Part shown: one piece after another, positions 1 to 8,103 of the stretch | Numbering within the stretch: position 1 is the first letter of the stretch | Layout of the letters: every line of letters begins with the position of its first letter | NCBI GenBank assembly: GCA_013140715.1 | Contig: JABFSG010000005.1 | Location: 25,576-89,575 of the forward strand | Length of the DNA stretch: 64,000 nt | Reading direction: 5' to 3' | From: Nitrospiraceae bacterium | Lineage (GTDB): Bacteria; Nitrospirota; Nitrospiria; Nitrospirales; Nitrospiraceae | Position numbers and translations under genes: made by a program | The notes under the pieces: generated by a model | Told to the model about the DNA's origin: nothing | Seen by the model: only the letters and a program-made list of their open reading frames with translations | The model's database searches: none

Positions 1-1
1 C

Positions 2-769
2 TGCGATCTGTTGGGCGTGACTCGTGTGACGGCCTCCCCTGTGAATGTGGGGGCTGGGACGCTGCAATCGGCCCACGGAATTCTGCCTGTGCCAGGTCCG
101 GCGGTCGCCATTCTGGCGAAAGGGATTCCCATATATAGTGCAGGCCCTGCCCGGGAACTCACAACACCGACCGGCATGGCATTGTTGCGCACGCTGACAT
201 CGGAGTTCGGCTCCATGCCGGTGATGATGCCGACCGGCATTGGCTATGGAGCGGGCGATGCTGACCCCGCAGACTGGCCGAACGCCTTGCGTGTGTTGCT
301 TGCGAAGCCCTCATCCCGAGGAGTGCGCGAACAGGATACTATATTGCAGCTCGAAACCAACCTCGACGATGTGAATCCACAAATGTACGAGTATGTGATG
401 GAACAGTTATTCTCCTGTGGGGCGCTGGATGTTGCGCTCGCGCCGGTCATCATGAAACGTGGACGACCAGGCATTGTGTTGACCTGCCTTGCGCCTCCGG
501 CTCAGCTGGATGAGATTCTGGACGTCTTGTTTCAGGAAACGACATCGTTGGGAGTCCGGGTCCGTGAGGTGACGAGACAGATTCTTCCCCGGCGTTTCGT
601 TTCGGTGAAGGTGCGTGGGGGAGTCGTCCGGATCAAGATCGCCGATGTGAGCAAGACGGCGGCCAAAGCGGCTCCGGAATATCTCGACTGCAAGCGAATT
701 GCCGAGCGAACGGGCCGTCCCCTCAACGATGTGATGGAAGAAGCGCGTGGCGCTTATCGGCGCGCGTGA
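2..769 (+). CDS. larC: LarC, nickel-pincer cofactor biosynthesis (5' end outside window)
   Basis: LarC inserts nickel into the pyridinium-dithiocarboxylate precursor to complete the nickel-pincer nucleotide cofactor of lactate racemase-like enzymes. The visible 255 codons cover the family's central and C-terminal parts (DUF111). Recognisable stretches are VNVGAGTLQSAHG near the start and LETNLDDVNPQ in the middle. The frame is open to the left edge, so the gene begins before the window. In Lactobacillus this gene is read through a programmed frameshift; here the frame is continuous through the corresponding junction. The stop overlaps the GTG start of the next gene by 4 bp (GTGA), so the two are probably translationally coupled. 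It is one of several nickel-related genes in the window. Confidence 0.9.
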   Translation, partial: CDLLGVTRVTASPVNVGAGTLQSAHGILPVPGPAVAILAKGIPIYSAGPARELTTPTGMALLRTLTSEFGSMPVMMPTGIGYGAGDADPADWPNALRVLLAKPSSRGVREQDTILQLETNLDDVNPQMYEYVMEQLFSCGALDVALAPVIMKRGRPGIVLTCLAPPAQLDEILDVLFQETTSLGVRVREVTRQILPRRFVSVKVRGGVVRIKIADVSKTAAKAAPEYLDCKRIAERTGRPLNDVMEEARGAYRRA

Positions 770-1770
770 CGGTCCTCCTCTACAGCCTCCTTTTCCTCGT
801 TTCCGTCGCAGTGACGTTGGGCGCCTGCACACTTTTTACCAACGCCATCGAATGGGTGGGCAAGCGTTTCAATCTGTCCGAAGGCGCGGTCGGCGGTGTG
901 TTGGCCGCCATCGGGACCACGCTGCCTGAAACGTCGATTCCCATCATCGCTATTTTTTTTGGGGCTAGCCAGGCTGAAGTGGAAGTGGGGTTGGGCGCGA
1001 TTCTCGGCGCTCCCTTCATGCTCAGCACATTGGTGATTCCCATCTTGGCCATCTTACTGGTGGTCTATGCCGGGCTTAGAAAGCGAACCGCCGTCTTCCA
1101 CTTGAACTATCGCGATGTGAAGGGCGATCTTTCTTTCTTTGTGGTTGCCTACAGCGTAGCGCTGGCCTGTGTCTTTATTCCGTCTCGGCTGGTGCATGCG
1201 ATAGCCGCCGTCGGCTTGATGGGGCTCTACCTCTACTACGTCAAGGTGAAGTTCAGCCAGACGGATGAGGAGGGGAGCGAGGGTGGGCTTGACCCGTTGT
1301 TCTTTGCGAAAAAATCCGCCATTCCGTCGTTTGGCATCATCGGCCTTCAAGCGGTCATTGGCTTGGCCGGTCTCGCGCTCGGCGCGCATCTCTTCGTGCT
1401 CGCAGCAGAAACGATTGCGGGAGCCTTGTCGATTTCTCCATTGATCCTGGCCCTCCTCATCGCACCCTTGGCGACCGAGTTGCCCGAGATGTCGAATAGT
1501 TTTCTCTGGCTCTATCGAAAGAAGGATCGCTTGGCGGTTGGGAACGTCACGGGTGCGATGGTCTTTCAGGGTACCATTCCCGTTGCGATCGGGCTCCTGG
1601 GGACAGAGTGGGTACTGGCGCCGACGCCGCTCATTACCATGGTGCTTGCAGTGACGGCCTCTACCTTCTTGTTGGCACAGGCTGCGTGGGGTGGTCTCTG
1701 GCGACCCTGGTTGCTAGGCTGCAGCGCCTTCCTTTATATAGGATATGCGGTGTATCTCTATGGTTGGTGA
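766..1770 (+). CDS. CaCA-family sodium/calcium exchanger-like membrane protein
   Basis: This 334-residue integral membrane protein has two inverted Na_Ca_ex repeats. The first carries GTTLPETSIP around residues 46-55. The second carries APLATELPEMSNS in the C-terminal half, followed by GNVTGAMVFQGT. These acidic alpha-repeat motifs line the cation site in the YrbG-type family. The start is a GTG that overlaps the larC stop. The ion carried cannot be read from sequence; calcium or another divalent cation exchanged for Na+ or H+ is typical. The gene is followed at once by a 9-bp-unit hairpin and pdxA. Confidence 0.85.
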   Translation: MTVLLYSLLFLVSVAVTLGACTLFTNAIEWVGKRFNLSEGAVGGVLAAIGTTLPETSIPIIAIFFGASQAEVEVGLGAILGAPFMLSTLVIPILAILLVVYAGLRKRTAVFHLNYRDVKGDLSFFVVAYSVALACVFIPSRLVHAIAAVGLMGLYLYYVKVKFSQTDEEGSEGGLDPLFFAKKSAIPSFGIIGLQAVIGLAGLALGAHLFVLAAETIAGALSISPLILALLIAPLATELPEMSNSFLWLYRKKDRLAVGNVTGAMVFQGTIPVAIGLLGTEWVLAPTPLITMVLAVTASTFLLAQAAWGGLWRPWLLGCSAFLYIGYAVYLYGW

Positions 1771-1785
1771 GCGGTTTAACAATAG

Positions 1786-1888
1786 TTATTTGGTTTGTCT
1801 GGTTTGTTTAGTTTGTTTGGTTTCAATGGGAGCAGATCAATGAAGACACAACCAAACAAACCAAATGAACAAAATAAACCAAATAAAC
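1786..1888. repeat. 9-bp-unit hairpin element E1
   Basis: The left arm is a run of TTTGTYTGG/TTTGTTTAG nonamers (about 1786-1824). The right arm is a run of AACCAAAYR nonamers (about 1850-1888). The two arms are complementary over about 38 bp, with several mismatches or G-U pairs. Unlike the other copies, the right arm here lies inside the pdxA reading frame. Confidence 0.85.
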
Positions 1889-2892
1889 ACGGGCGCGAGA
1901 CGCGCCCGCTTCTTGGAATCACGATGGGCGATCCGGCTGGGATCGGCCCGGAGGTGATTGCGAAGGTCCTGGCAGGCAGAGCCTTGCATCGTCTCTGTCG
2001 CCCGCTGGTTATCGGCTCGTTTCCGGTGATGCAGCAGACGGTCAAGAGTCTGAAGCTCAAGTTGAGCGTCGTTCGTGTGGAGGATCACGAGCCCATGCCT
2101 CCACGGCCAAACGTTCTCGCTGTGCTGGACCCGCTCGACCATCCCCTTGGGCGGTTCTCGCGTGGAGTTGCAGCGGCTGAAACTGGTGCTGCGTCCGTGC
2201 TGTTTATTAAGAAAGCTGTGGAGCTGGCACAGCTTGGCTGCATCGACGGTATGGTCACTGCCCCGATCAACAAAGAAGCGATCAACATGGCAGGCTGTCA
2301 TTTCCCCGGCCATACGGAACTGCTGGCAGACCTGACTAAGACGGAAGAATCCGGCATGATGATTATCGGCGGACCGCTCCGAATCATGTTTGTGACGACC
2401 CACGTTGCGATCAAGGACTTACCGTCGCTTCTCACCCAGGCCAAGATCGAAAAAGCTATCAGACTGGCCCATCTGGCCTTGAGGAATCTGTTTGGGGTTA
2501 AGAAACCGAGAGTCGGTGTCGCCGCGTTGAACCCCCATGCAGGCGAACATGGACTGTTCGGAGACGAAGAGGCGCGGGTCATTCTCCCGGCTGCTCGTGC
2601 GGCACAGGCCCAGGGTATTCGTGCCAGCGATCCCCTGTCGGCCGATACGCTATTTGGCAAGGCCGCGAGGGGGGAGTACGACGCGGTGGTGGCTTTGTAC
2701 CACGATCAGGGGCTCATTCCCTTGAAGCTTGTCGCATTCGGTACCTGCGTGAATCTGACGGTGGGATTGCCGATCATTCGTACCTCGGTGGATCACGGAA
2801 CTGCGTTCGATATCGTGGGGAAGGGCATTGCAGACCCTGGCAGTTTGATTGAGGCAGTGAAGCTGGCTGCCACGTTGGCCAAAAGATGTTGA
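1840..2892 (+). CDS. pdxA: 4-hydroxythreonine-4-phosphate dehydrogenase
   Basis: PdxA oxidises 4-phospho-hydroxy-L-threonine in the DXP-dependent pyridoxal-phosphate pathway. The family N-terminal block LLGITMGDPAGIGPEV is present around residues 24-39, and HFPGHTELLA and YHDQGLIPLK further on; these include metal- and substrate-binding residues of the family. Length is 350 aa, slightly longer than the usual 330. The extra N-terminus (residues 2-20, rich in Lys, Pro, Asn and Gln) is encoded by the right arm of repeat E1. ATG 1840 is the only reasonable start before the conserved core; a longer form from 1795 would read through the left arm. An upstream SD sequence is not obvious. Confidence 0.93.
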   Translation: MKTQPNKPNEQNKPNKHGRETRPLLGITMGDPAGIGPEVIAKVLAGRALHRLCRPLVIGSFPVMQQTVKSLKLKLSVVRVEDHEPMPPRPNVLAVLDPLDHPLGRFSRGVAAAETGAASVLFIKKAVELAQLGCIDGMVTAPINKEAINMAGCHFPGHTELLADLTKTEESGMMIIGGPLRIMFVTTHVAIKDLPSLLTQAKIEKAIRLAHLALRNLFGVKKPRVGVAALNPHAGEHGLFGDEEARVILPAARAAQAQGIRASDPLSADTLFGKAARGEYDAVVALYHDQGLIPLKLVAFGTCVNLTVGLPIIRTSVDHGTAFDIVGKGIADPGSLIEAVKLAATLAKRC

Positions 2893-2896
2893 GAGG

Positions 2897-2998
2897 GTTG
2901 GTTTGTTTTGTTTGTTTGGTTGTCAGAAACCTCAACTAAACAAACCAAAAAACCAAATAAACTAAATAAACCAGATGAACCAACCAAACCAGATCAAC
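2897..2998. repeat. 9-bp-unit hairpin element E2
   Basis: The left arm is GGTTGGTTTGTTTTGTTTG followed by TTTGGTTG. The right arm holds several AACCAAAYR-type nonamers and ends about 12 nt before the ATG at 3010. The element fills the gap between pdxA and the next co-directional gene. Confidence 0.85.
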
Positions 2999-3009
2999 AG
3001 GACCTATCG

Positions 3010-3336
3010 ATGACCAATCAATCGGGCGCGGCAAGTGACATGCTTCAGAAGCAATTGAAGGAATTGGACCAGATTTTTCAGGACACCATAGAAACGCTCA
3101 ATATTGCCTCTGGAACTGAACGGGTGATGAAGTGGAGAGCCAGAACCATCGCGCTTATCAGTGAGTCTGTGGGCCAGAAAGAAGGGCAGAAGTTTGCGGC
3201 CCTGCAACCGGGGCCTTCTTTTACCAACGATCTGGTCGAGGAGTTTACCGATCTCATCGACTATTTCAGAGCTCCGCTGGCCGATCTGGCGAAACAGCAG
3301 CTACAACCCTCTCCTCCTCCTTCCGGCGGGAATTGA
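3010..3336 (+). CDS. Hypothetical protein (108 aa) between pdxA and rsmA
   Basis: I do not recognise the family. The product is a small, soluble, mostly helical protein of 108 aa with no signal peptide or membrane segment and a Pro/Ser-rich C-terminal tail (PSPPPSGG). The frame is open further upstream through repeat E2, but ATG 3010, with a weak CAGGA upstream, gives the natural start MTNQSGAAS. It ends 3 nt before rsmA, so it is probably in the same transcript. The exonuclease VII small subunit was considered and is not supported. Confidence 0.65.
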   Translation: MTNQSGAASDMLQKQLKELDQIFQDTIETLNIASGTERVMKWRARTIALISESVGQKEGQKFAALQPGPSFTNDLVEEFTDLIDYFRAPLADLAKQQLQPSPPPSGGN

Positions 3337-3339
3337 CCG

Positions 3340-4143
3340 GTGCCGATCCCCGACTTCCCTCCGCCCATCAAACGGCTCGGCCAAAATTTTCTGATCGATC
3401 CCAACATCGTGCGCAAAATCGTTTCGTTGGCAGGACTAGCCTCCAGCGACTATGTGCTGGAAATCGGTCCGGGCCGCGGTATCTTGACAGAGGCGCTGTC
3501 CCGTGCGGCCGGTCGTGTCACAGCGGTCGAAGTGGATCCACGGCTGCATACCTATCTCGAAACCAGGCAGGCGGAACTCCCAAATGTTGAGCTGGTCTGT
3601 GAAGACGCGCTGACCTATCCGGTCGAGATCCTGCCGATGGGCACGGTTGTCGTTGCCAATCTGCCCTACTATATTTCGACGCCGTTGCTCTTCAGGTTGC
3701 TCGATCAGCGTGATCGCTTCCCTCGTATGGTCCTCATGCTTCAAAATGAAGTGGCAGATCGATTGGTGGCCAAGCCTGGAGGGTCAGATTATGGGGTGCT
3801 CTCGGTCATGGCGCAGTACGCGGCAGAGATCACTAAAGCCTTCCGCGTCTCGGCACAATGCTTCAGGCCCAGGCCGGATGTTGGTTCTGCGGTGGTCTTG
3901 TTGCGAACAAAAACTCGGAGAGCACTAAGCTCCGAGGAAGAACCAAAGTTCGCCGCGCTGGTGAAAGCCTCCTTCGCTCACCGGCGCAAGACGCTCGTCA
4001 ACTCACTCAAGGACGAAGGATACGATCAGAAGTCAGTAACGGAAGCATTGAACTCACTCAACCTCTCTCTACCCGCCCGTGCTGAAATCCTCTCAGTCGC
4101 CCAGCTCATCGAGTTGACCCGCCGGATACCATCTTCAGCATAG
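3340..4143 (+). CDS. rsmA: 16S rRNA dimethyladenosine transferase RsmA/KsgA
   Basis: This SAM-dependent enzyme dimethylates two adjacent adenosines in helix 45 of 16S rRNA. The protein has 267 aa, the normal length. It shows the N-terminal GQNFLIDPNI block, the SAM loop EIGPGRGILTE near residues 41-51, and the catalytic NLPYYIST motif near residue 107. The RNA-binding C-terminal domain is complete. The start is GTG 3340, only 3 nt after the preceding stop, which suggests operon expression with pdxA. The pdxA-rsmA neighbourhood is common in bacteria. Confidence 0.95.
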   Translation: MPIPDFPPPIKRLGQNFLIDPNIVRKIVSLAGLASSDYVLEIGPGRGILTEALSRAAGRVTAVEVDPRLHTYLETRQAELPNVELVCEDALTYPVEILPMGTVVVANLPYYISTPLLFRLLDQRDRFPRMVLMLQNEVADRLVAKPGGSDYGVLSVMAQYAAEITKAFRVSAQCFRPRPDVGSAVVLLRTKTRRALSSEEEPKFAALVKASFAHRRKTLVNSLKDEGYDQKSVTEALNSLNLSLPARAEILSVAQLIELTRRIPSSA

Positions 4144-4148
4144 GAAGC

Positions 4149-4291
4149 TAGTGTAGTGCGTCTTACGCTTCTTGACATATCCTGTTCGCCCTGAGCTTGT
4201 CGAAGGGCTCATGGTTCCGATGGTTTCCGTTCATGCTTCGACAGGCTCAGCACGAATGGTGTGTAAAGCCATTTCTGACGCACTGCACTAG
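4149..4291. mobile_element. MITE-like palindromic element with CTAG termini
   Basis: Terminal inverted repeats of about 17 bp (GCTAGTGTAGTGCGTC and GACGCACTGCACTAGC) match at all but one position. They enclose an inner palindrome built on CCCTGAGCTTGTCGAAGGG and TGCTTCGACAGGCTCAG, a motif seen in intergenic repeats of many environmental bacteria. It contains no gene. The following 4292-4500 shows nothing I can interpret. Confidence 0.7.
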
Positions 4292-4502
4292 CAAAGTTAT
4301 GTTAGATGGTTCGAGCAGCTCGCAGTGCGCTTTCGATACTTCAGGTAAATTGTTCGAATTCCGTTTCGGGAGCTTTCTCAGCAGATCATCTCGCACCTAA
4401 ACTGCCGCTTCTTTTGCAAGTCTATTCTCTGGATTTGAATATGCTGAGGAGATGGAAGAGATCCTGGCTCAGTTTTCTCAGTAGGGAGGGGCATCCTCTC
4501 TC

Positions 4503-4928
4503 TCAATCCGTCATTTCCTTCTGAGCGGCAAGCAGCCTCAAGAAATCTGCTAGCCGAAGAATTTTAACCCGTTCATATTGCATCAGAGCCAGCAGCTGTC
4601 GGTCGCCTGTGACGATGAAGTCTGCCTGGGCTTTTACGGCGCATTCGAGAATACGGTTGTCAGGTTCATCGCGTACCACTCGGAGGCGAGTGCCGCCCGC
4701 AACGACAGTGGCGACATGGCTGATTGCCTGTACCAATGTCCGGGCTTTTTCTTCAGACCATTCAAATTTATTTTGGAGAACAGTGGCCGTCTCGGTGAGG
4801 ATGGGCACAGAGGTGAAGAGCTCGAAACGATCGTGAATCGCGCCAAGGTATGCGTCTTCTGCTTGGCCACCTGGAATGGCGAAGGCCGACACATAGATGT
4901 TGGTATCGAATACCACCCGCACGGTCAA
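4503..4928 (-). CDS. PIN-domain toxin (VapC-like)
   Basis: This 141-residue protein is a PIN-family ribonuclease of the type annotated as putative toxin component. Acidic residues of the Mg2+ site are visible: D8 in VVFDTNIYVSA, E46 in the ILTETATVL segment, then DEPDNRILECA and the C-terminal FIVTGDRQLL. Its start overlaps the stop of the upstream antitoxin gene by 4 bp, which is typical of toxin-antitoxin operons. The target RNA is unknown. Confidence 0.85.
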   Translation of the reverse strand: MTVRVVFDTNIYVSAFAIPGGQAEDAYLGAIHDRFELFTSVPILTETATVLQNKFEWSEEKARTLVQAISHVATVVAGGTRLRVVRDEPDNRILECAVKAQADFIVTGDRQLLALMQYERVKILRLADFLRLLAAQKEMTD

Positions 4929-5170
4929 CGGCCCTGAAATACGAGGGCCTCAACGTCGGCTTCCGTTAAGACGCTCTTCTTTCGAGCCTGCTTTGCGCCA
5001 TATCGCTGCAGCGCCAAAAACTCATTCTCCCGGCGGCGCTGTTCGTAGACAGACACCATTTCTCGGAAGAGCTGACTCTTGTTCTTTGCCTCAGCTTTGG
5101 CAAGCTTCTCAAACTTGGTGGCCAACTCTGAAGGGACCGACAGGGTTACGGGAACACGCCCACGTTTCAT
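4925..5170 (-). CDS. Ribbon-helix-helix antitoxin partner
   Basis: This 81-aa protein has an N-terminal RHH DNA-binding segment (VPVTLSVPSELATKFEKLAK) followed by a charged C-terminal tail likely to bind the toxin. It lies directly upstream of the PIN toxin with a 4-bp overlap. A good SD (GAGGTGAT) precedes ATG 5170. A perfect palindrome 13 bp upstream of the start (5183-5201) is the expected autoregulatory operator. Confidence 0.82.
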   Translation of the reverse strand: MKRGRVPVTLSVPSELATKFEKLAKAEAKNKSQLFREMVSVYEQRRRENEFLALQRYGAKQARKKSVLTEADVEALVFQGR

Positions 5171-5182
5171 AGATCACCTCAC

Positions 5183-5201
5183 TGTATGACAAAATCATAC
5201 A
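5183..5201. promoter_or_regulatory. Probable operator of the PIN/RHH toxin-antitoxin operon
   Basis: The sequence TGTATGA-N5-TCATACA is a perfect 7-bp inverted repeat just upstream of the antitoxin start, where RHH antitoxins usually bind. The rest of the 5171-5388 gap holds the divergent upstream regions of this operon and ftsK. Confidence 0.65.
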
Positions 5202-5388
5202 ATGGACATAATGGGCTGGTCAACGCAAAGTTTGTCGCCCAGATGGATTGGTTGGTTTGATATTGAGCCTGAACTGGCAGGGGTGGAAGACGGAGTTGTG
5301 TGCCGAGTGAGAAAAACACCTTGTCCCATCGGATGATCGCTCGGCTGATCGTTTGAATTGATCGATTCCCTGTGCTAGCATCGCGCTC

Positions 5389-7803
5389 ATGGCTGTCACC
5401 ACTTCGGCCAAGCGGGGCGAGGCCCGCGGTGCCGCGTCCCCCCCATCCCATATCAAACGAGAAGTGATCGGAGTCGTCCTGATCGCGTTGGCGCTCTTGA
5501 CGCTTCTCAGTCTGCTGTCCTTTGTGTCGGGGGAACTCAAAACCGGGACCTCTGCGACGTCTCCATCCAGAAACCTCATCGGTTCGGTCGGGGCATTTTT
5601 TGCGTCTACCATTTTCTGGTCGATCGGTGCGGCAGGCTATATGTTTCCGGTCCTCCTTGGCCTCATGGGTGCCCGCTGTTTTACGCAGGACAACCTGTCG
5701 ATCCGTCTGAGAAACGCCGGGGCCTCTCTGGCGGCATTGCTGTTTCTCGCGGGCTTTCTCCATCTCGAAGTCACGGGGGTGCCGACTGTTTCTAGCGGCC
5801 TGATTTATCGAGGCATGGCGGGAGGCGTCTTCGGGCGAATAATGGCCGAGAGCTTACGCATCTATTTTGCGAGTACCGGCGCCCACATTTTGATCATTGC
5901 GGGATTCCTGGTGTCGCTCCTCTTCACGACATCCCTTTCTCTGGCGGCGATCGCTCAGCGGATTCCCGGTTTAGGCAATTGGATGTTCAACAGGGCCCGT
6001 GCCTTGATGCCTGACCGACCGGTGGAAGAATCCGTTTCTGAACCCCTTCGGAAAACCAAACAGAGATCGTCGAAATCTATCCGTGCGGTCATTGAAGAGG
6101 CGCTGCCTGAGGCGGCTGGGGAGCCGGAATTGGATTGGCCGGTCATTCAGCCGTCGCGCCAACCGGCTTTCGAACCGGTTGAGCCGGTCGAATCAGAGCC
6201 GGAGCCGCAGATCGTTGTCGCTCAGGCCAAGGCGGGAGACTATATCTTGCCGGATCCGGCCCTGCTCTTGAGTGAACCTTCAGGCCCGCTCGGACGTGTG
6301 ACGGAAGAGGAAATCAAGGCGCAATCGGATGTCCTGACTCGTGCCCTGCTCAGTTTTGGCATCGCCGGGAAAGTCACGGAGGTTCGTCCCGGGCCGGTTG
6401 TGACGATGTACGAGTTCGAGCCGGCGTCTGGAACCAAGGTTGCGCGCATTGTGAACCTGGCCGACGATTTGGCCTTGGCGCTGAAGGCGATCAGCCTCCG
6501 GATTGTCGCGCCGATTCCAGGAAAGTCGGTTGTAGGGATTGAGGTGCCGAACCTCTATCGCGAGACTGTGTCCATGAAAGAAGTGATGACCAGCGACGCA
6601 TTTTCACGCGCCAGATCGAAGCTCAGCTTGGCCTTGGGGAAGGACATTTTCGGAGCCCCTCTGATTGCCGATCTGAAAACGATGCCGCATTTGCTGGTTG
6701 CCGGCGCCACAGGGGCAGGGAAAAGTGTCAGCCTCAATACGATGCTGCTGAGCCTGCTGTTTTCGGCTCGACCCAATGAGGTCAAGCTGCTCCTGATCGA
6801 CCCCAAGATGCTCGAATTTCAAACGTACGACGGCATTCCCCATCTGCTGCGTCCGGTCATTACCGACCCAAAATCAGCGGCTCGCGGACTCAGTTGGGTC
6901 GTCGCGGAAATGGAGCGGCGCTACAAATTGCTTGCCGAGGCGGGAGTGAGAAATATCGATGCCTACAATCGAAAGGTTTCAGGAGGGCAGGGGGTGTCCG
7001 AGGTAGACTCGGCGGCCAAGTTGGAGCAGCCGGAATTGCCCATCCAGTTTCTACCTGAAGAGGAGCGGCTCTCTGCCGGAGAAACGACACTTCAGGATGG
7101 CAGTCCCGGATCGTTCTTGCCGCCGCCGACTCCACCGGAACCCTTGCCCTATATCGTCGTGATGATCGATGAGTTGGCGGATCTGATGATGGTGGCACCG
7201 AAGGAAGTGGAAGACAAGATTGCGCGTTTAGCGCAAATGGCCCGTGCGTCAGGCATCCATCTCGTGCTGGCGACCCAGCGTCCGTCGGTCGATGTGTTGA
7301 CCGGTTTGATTAAGGCGAACTTCCCGGCCCGCATCGCATTTCAAGTCTCGTCGAAGACCGATTCGCGCACCATTCTGGATGCCAACGGCGCGGAAGCGCT
7401 CCTGGGTCGTGGGGACATGCTCTATCTGGCCTCTGGGACCGGGCGCCTCATGCGGGGGCACGGGTCGTTTGTCTCGGACGACGATGTCCGCCGCGTGGTC
7501 GAGTTTGTGAAGGATCAAGCCAGACCTGCCTATAATCAGGAACTGCAGATCGCCTTGAAGCAGGAAGAGGCAAAAGAGGAAGAGGCGTTGGACGAGGTGT
7601 ACGAACAGGCGAAAGAACTCGTGCTGACGACCGGACAGGCGTCTGCATCGTTGATTCAGCGACGGCTGCGGGTGGGGTATCCTCGGGCAGCCCGGATGAT
7701 CGAGCAAATGGAGGCAGATGGCGTTGTCGGCGCTGCTGGCCGCGATGGACGGAGAGAGGTGGTTGGACGGCGAGGGCCGGTAGGAGCAGGAGAAGAAGCA
7801 TGA
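5389..7803 (+). CDS. ftsK: DNA translocase FtsK/SpoIIIE
   Basis: FtsK pumps chromosomal DNA through the closing septum and helps resolve chromosome dimers. The 804-aa protein has four or so N-terminal membrane segments (residues about 25-190), a shortened acidic linker, the motor with Walker A GATGAGKS near residue 440 and Walker B VVMIDELADL near residue 588, and a C-terminal gamma winged helix (LIQRRLRVGYPRAARMIEQME) that reads KOPS-type polarity sites. It is complete. The ATG at 5389 lacks a strong SD. No neighbouring gene suggests an operon. Confidence 0.93.
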   Translation: MAVTTSAKRGEARGAASPPSHIKREVIGVVLIALALLTLLSLLSFVSGELKTGTSATSPSRNLIGSVGAFFASTIFWSIGAAGYMFPVLLGLMGARCFTQDNLSIRLRNAGASLAALLFLAGFLHLEVTGVPTVSSGLIYRGMAGGVFGRIMAESLRIYFASTGAHILIIAGFLVSLLFTTSLSLAAIAQRIPGLGNWMFNRARALMPDRPVEESVSEPLRKTKQRSSKSIRAVIEEALPEAAGEPELDWPVIQPSRQPAFEPVEPVESEPEPQIVVAQAKAGDYILPDPALLLSEPSGPLGRVTEEEIKAQSDVLTRALLSFGIAGKVTEVRPGPVVTMYEFEPASGTKVARIVNLADDLALALKAISLRIVAPIPGKSVVGIEVPNLYRETVSMKEVMTSDAFSRARSKLSLALGKDIFGAPLIADLKTMPHLLVAGATGAGKSVSLNTMLLSLLFSARPNEVKLLLIDPKMLEFQTYDGIPHLLRPVITDPKSAARGLSWVVAEMERRYKLLAEAGVRNIDAYNRKVSGGQGVSEVDSAAKLEQPELPIQFLPEEERLSAGETTLQDGSPGSFLPPPTPPEPLPYIVVMIDELADLMMVAPKEVEDKIARLAQMARASGIHLVLATQRPSVDVLTGLIKANFPARIAFQVSSKTDSRTILDANGAEALLGRGDMLYLASGTGRLMRGHGSFVSDDDVRRVVEFVKDQARPAYNQELQIALKQEEAKEEEALDEVYEQAKELVLTTGQASASLIQRRLRVGYPRAARMIEQMEADGVVGAAGRDGRREVVGRRGPVGAGEEA

Positions 7804-7809
7804 GATGGT

Positions 7810-7915
7810 ATGGGGTCGCTAAGGCGCTCTCCTTGCTCGTGCAACGCGCTGTCTCGGAAGACCCTCGTTGGACACGCGCAGTAGGGAGCACCTCAGCGAC
7901 CCCATTAGGCCCGGT
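7810..7915. repeat. Core-and-arms palindromic repeat (R2 family)
   Basis: A conserved core around 7834-7892 (GCTCGTGCAACGCGC...CTCGTTGGACACGCGCAG) sits inside a locus-specific outer stem: ATGGGGTCGCT at 7810 pairs with AGCGACCCCAT at 7905. A second, more degenerate copy follows at about 7976-8079. Together they fill the gap between ftsK and lolA. Confidence 0.75.
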
Positions 7916-7975
7916 GATGGTGGGACCGGCTCGTGTGTATGTCGGTTCTCGCGCCAGCGCCGTTCCTCAGCGCTG

Positions 7976-8079
7976 AGGAGGTGTGAGGGGAGCGGAGGGG
8001 CATTGCTGTGCTCGCAGAACGCGCACGATGAAACTGTGCTCGTTCGATGCGCGCAATGACACCTCCCCTGCCCGCTCCA
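7976..8079. repeat. R2-family palindromic repeat
   Basis: The core GCTCGCAGAACGCGCACGAT...GCTCGTTCGATGCGCGCA is flanked by imperfectly complementary GC-rich arms (GGAGCGGAGGGGCATTG with CAATGACACCTCCCC). It ends about 25 bp before the lolA start. Confidence 0.65.
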
Positions 8080-8103
8080 TGCAAGAGAGTTACAGTGAGG
8101 GAC

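Noticed and set aside
2-769. A programmed frameshift splitting larC, as known in Lactobacillus
   Set aside because: The reading frame is continuous through the corresponding region, so no frameshift is needed here.
3010-3336. Exonuclease VII small subunit
   Set aside because: The protein is too long and lacks the family's short helical-hairpin pattern; no xseA is adjacent.
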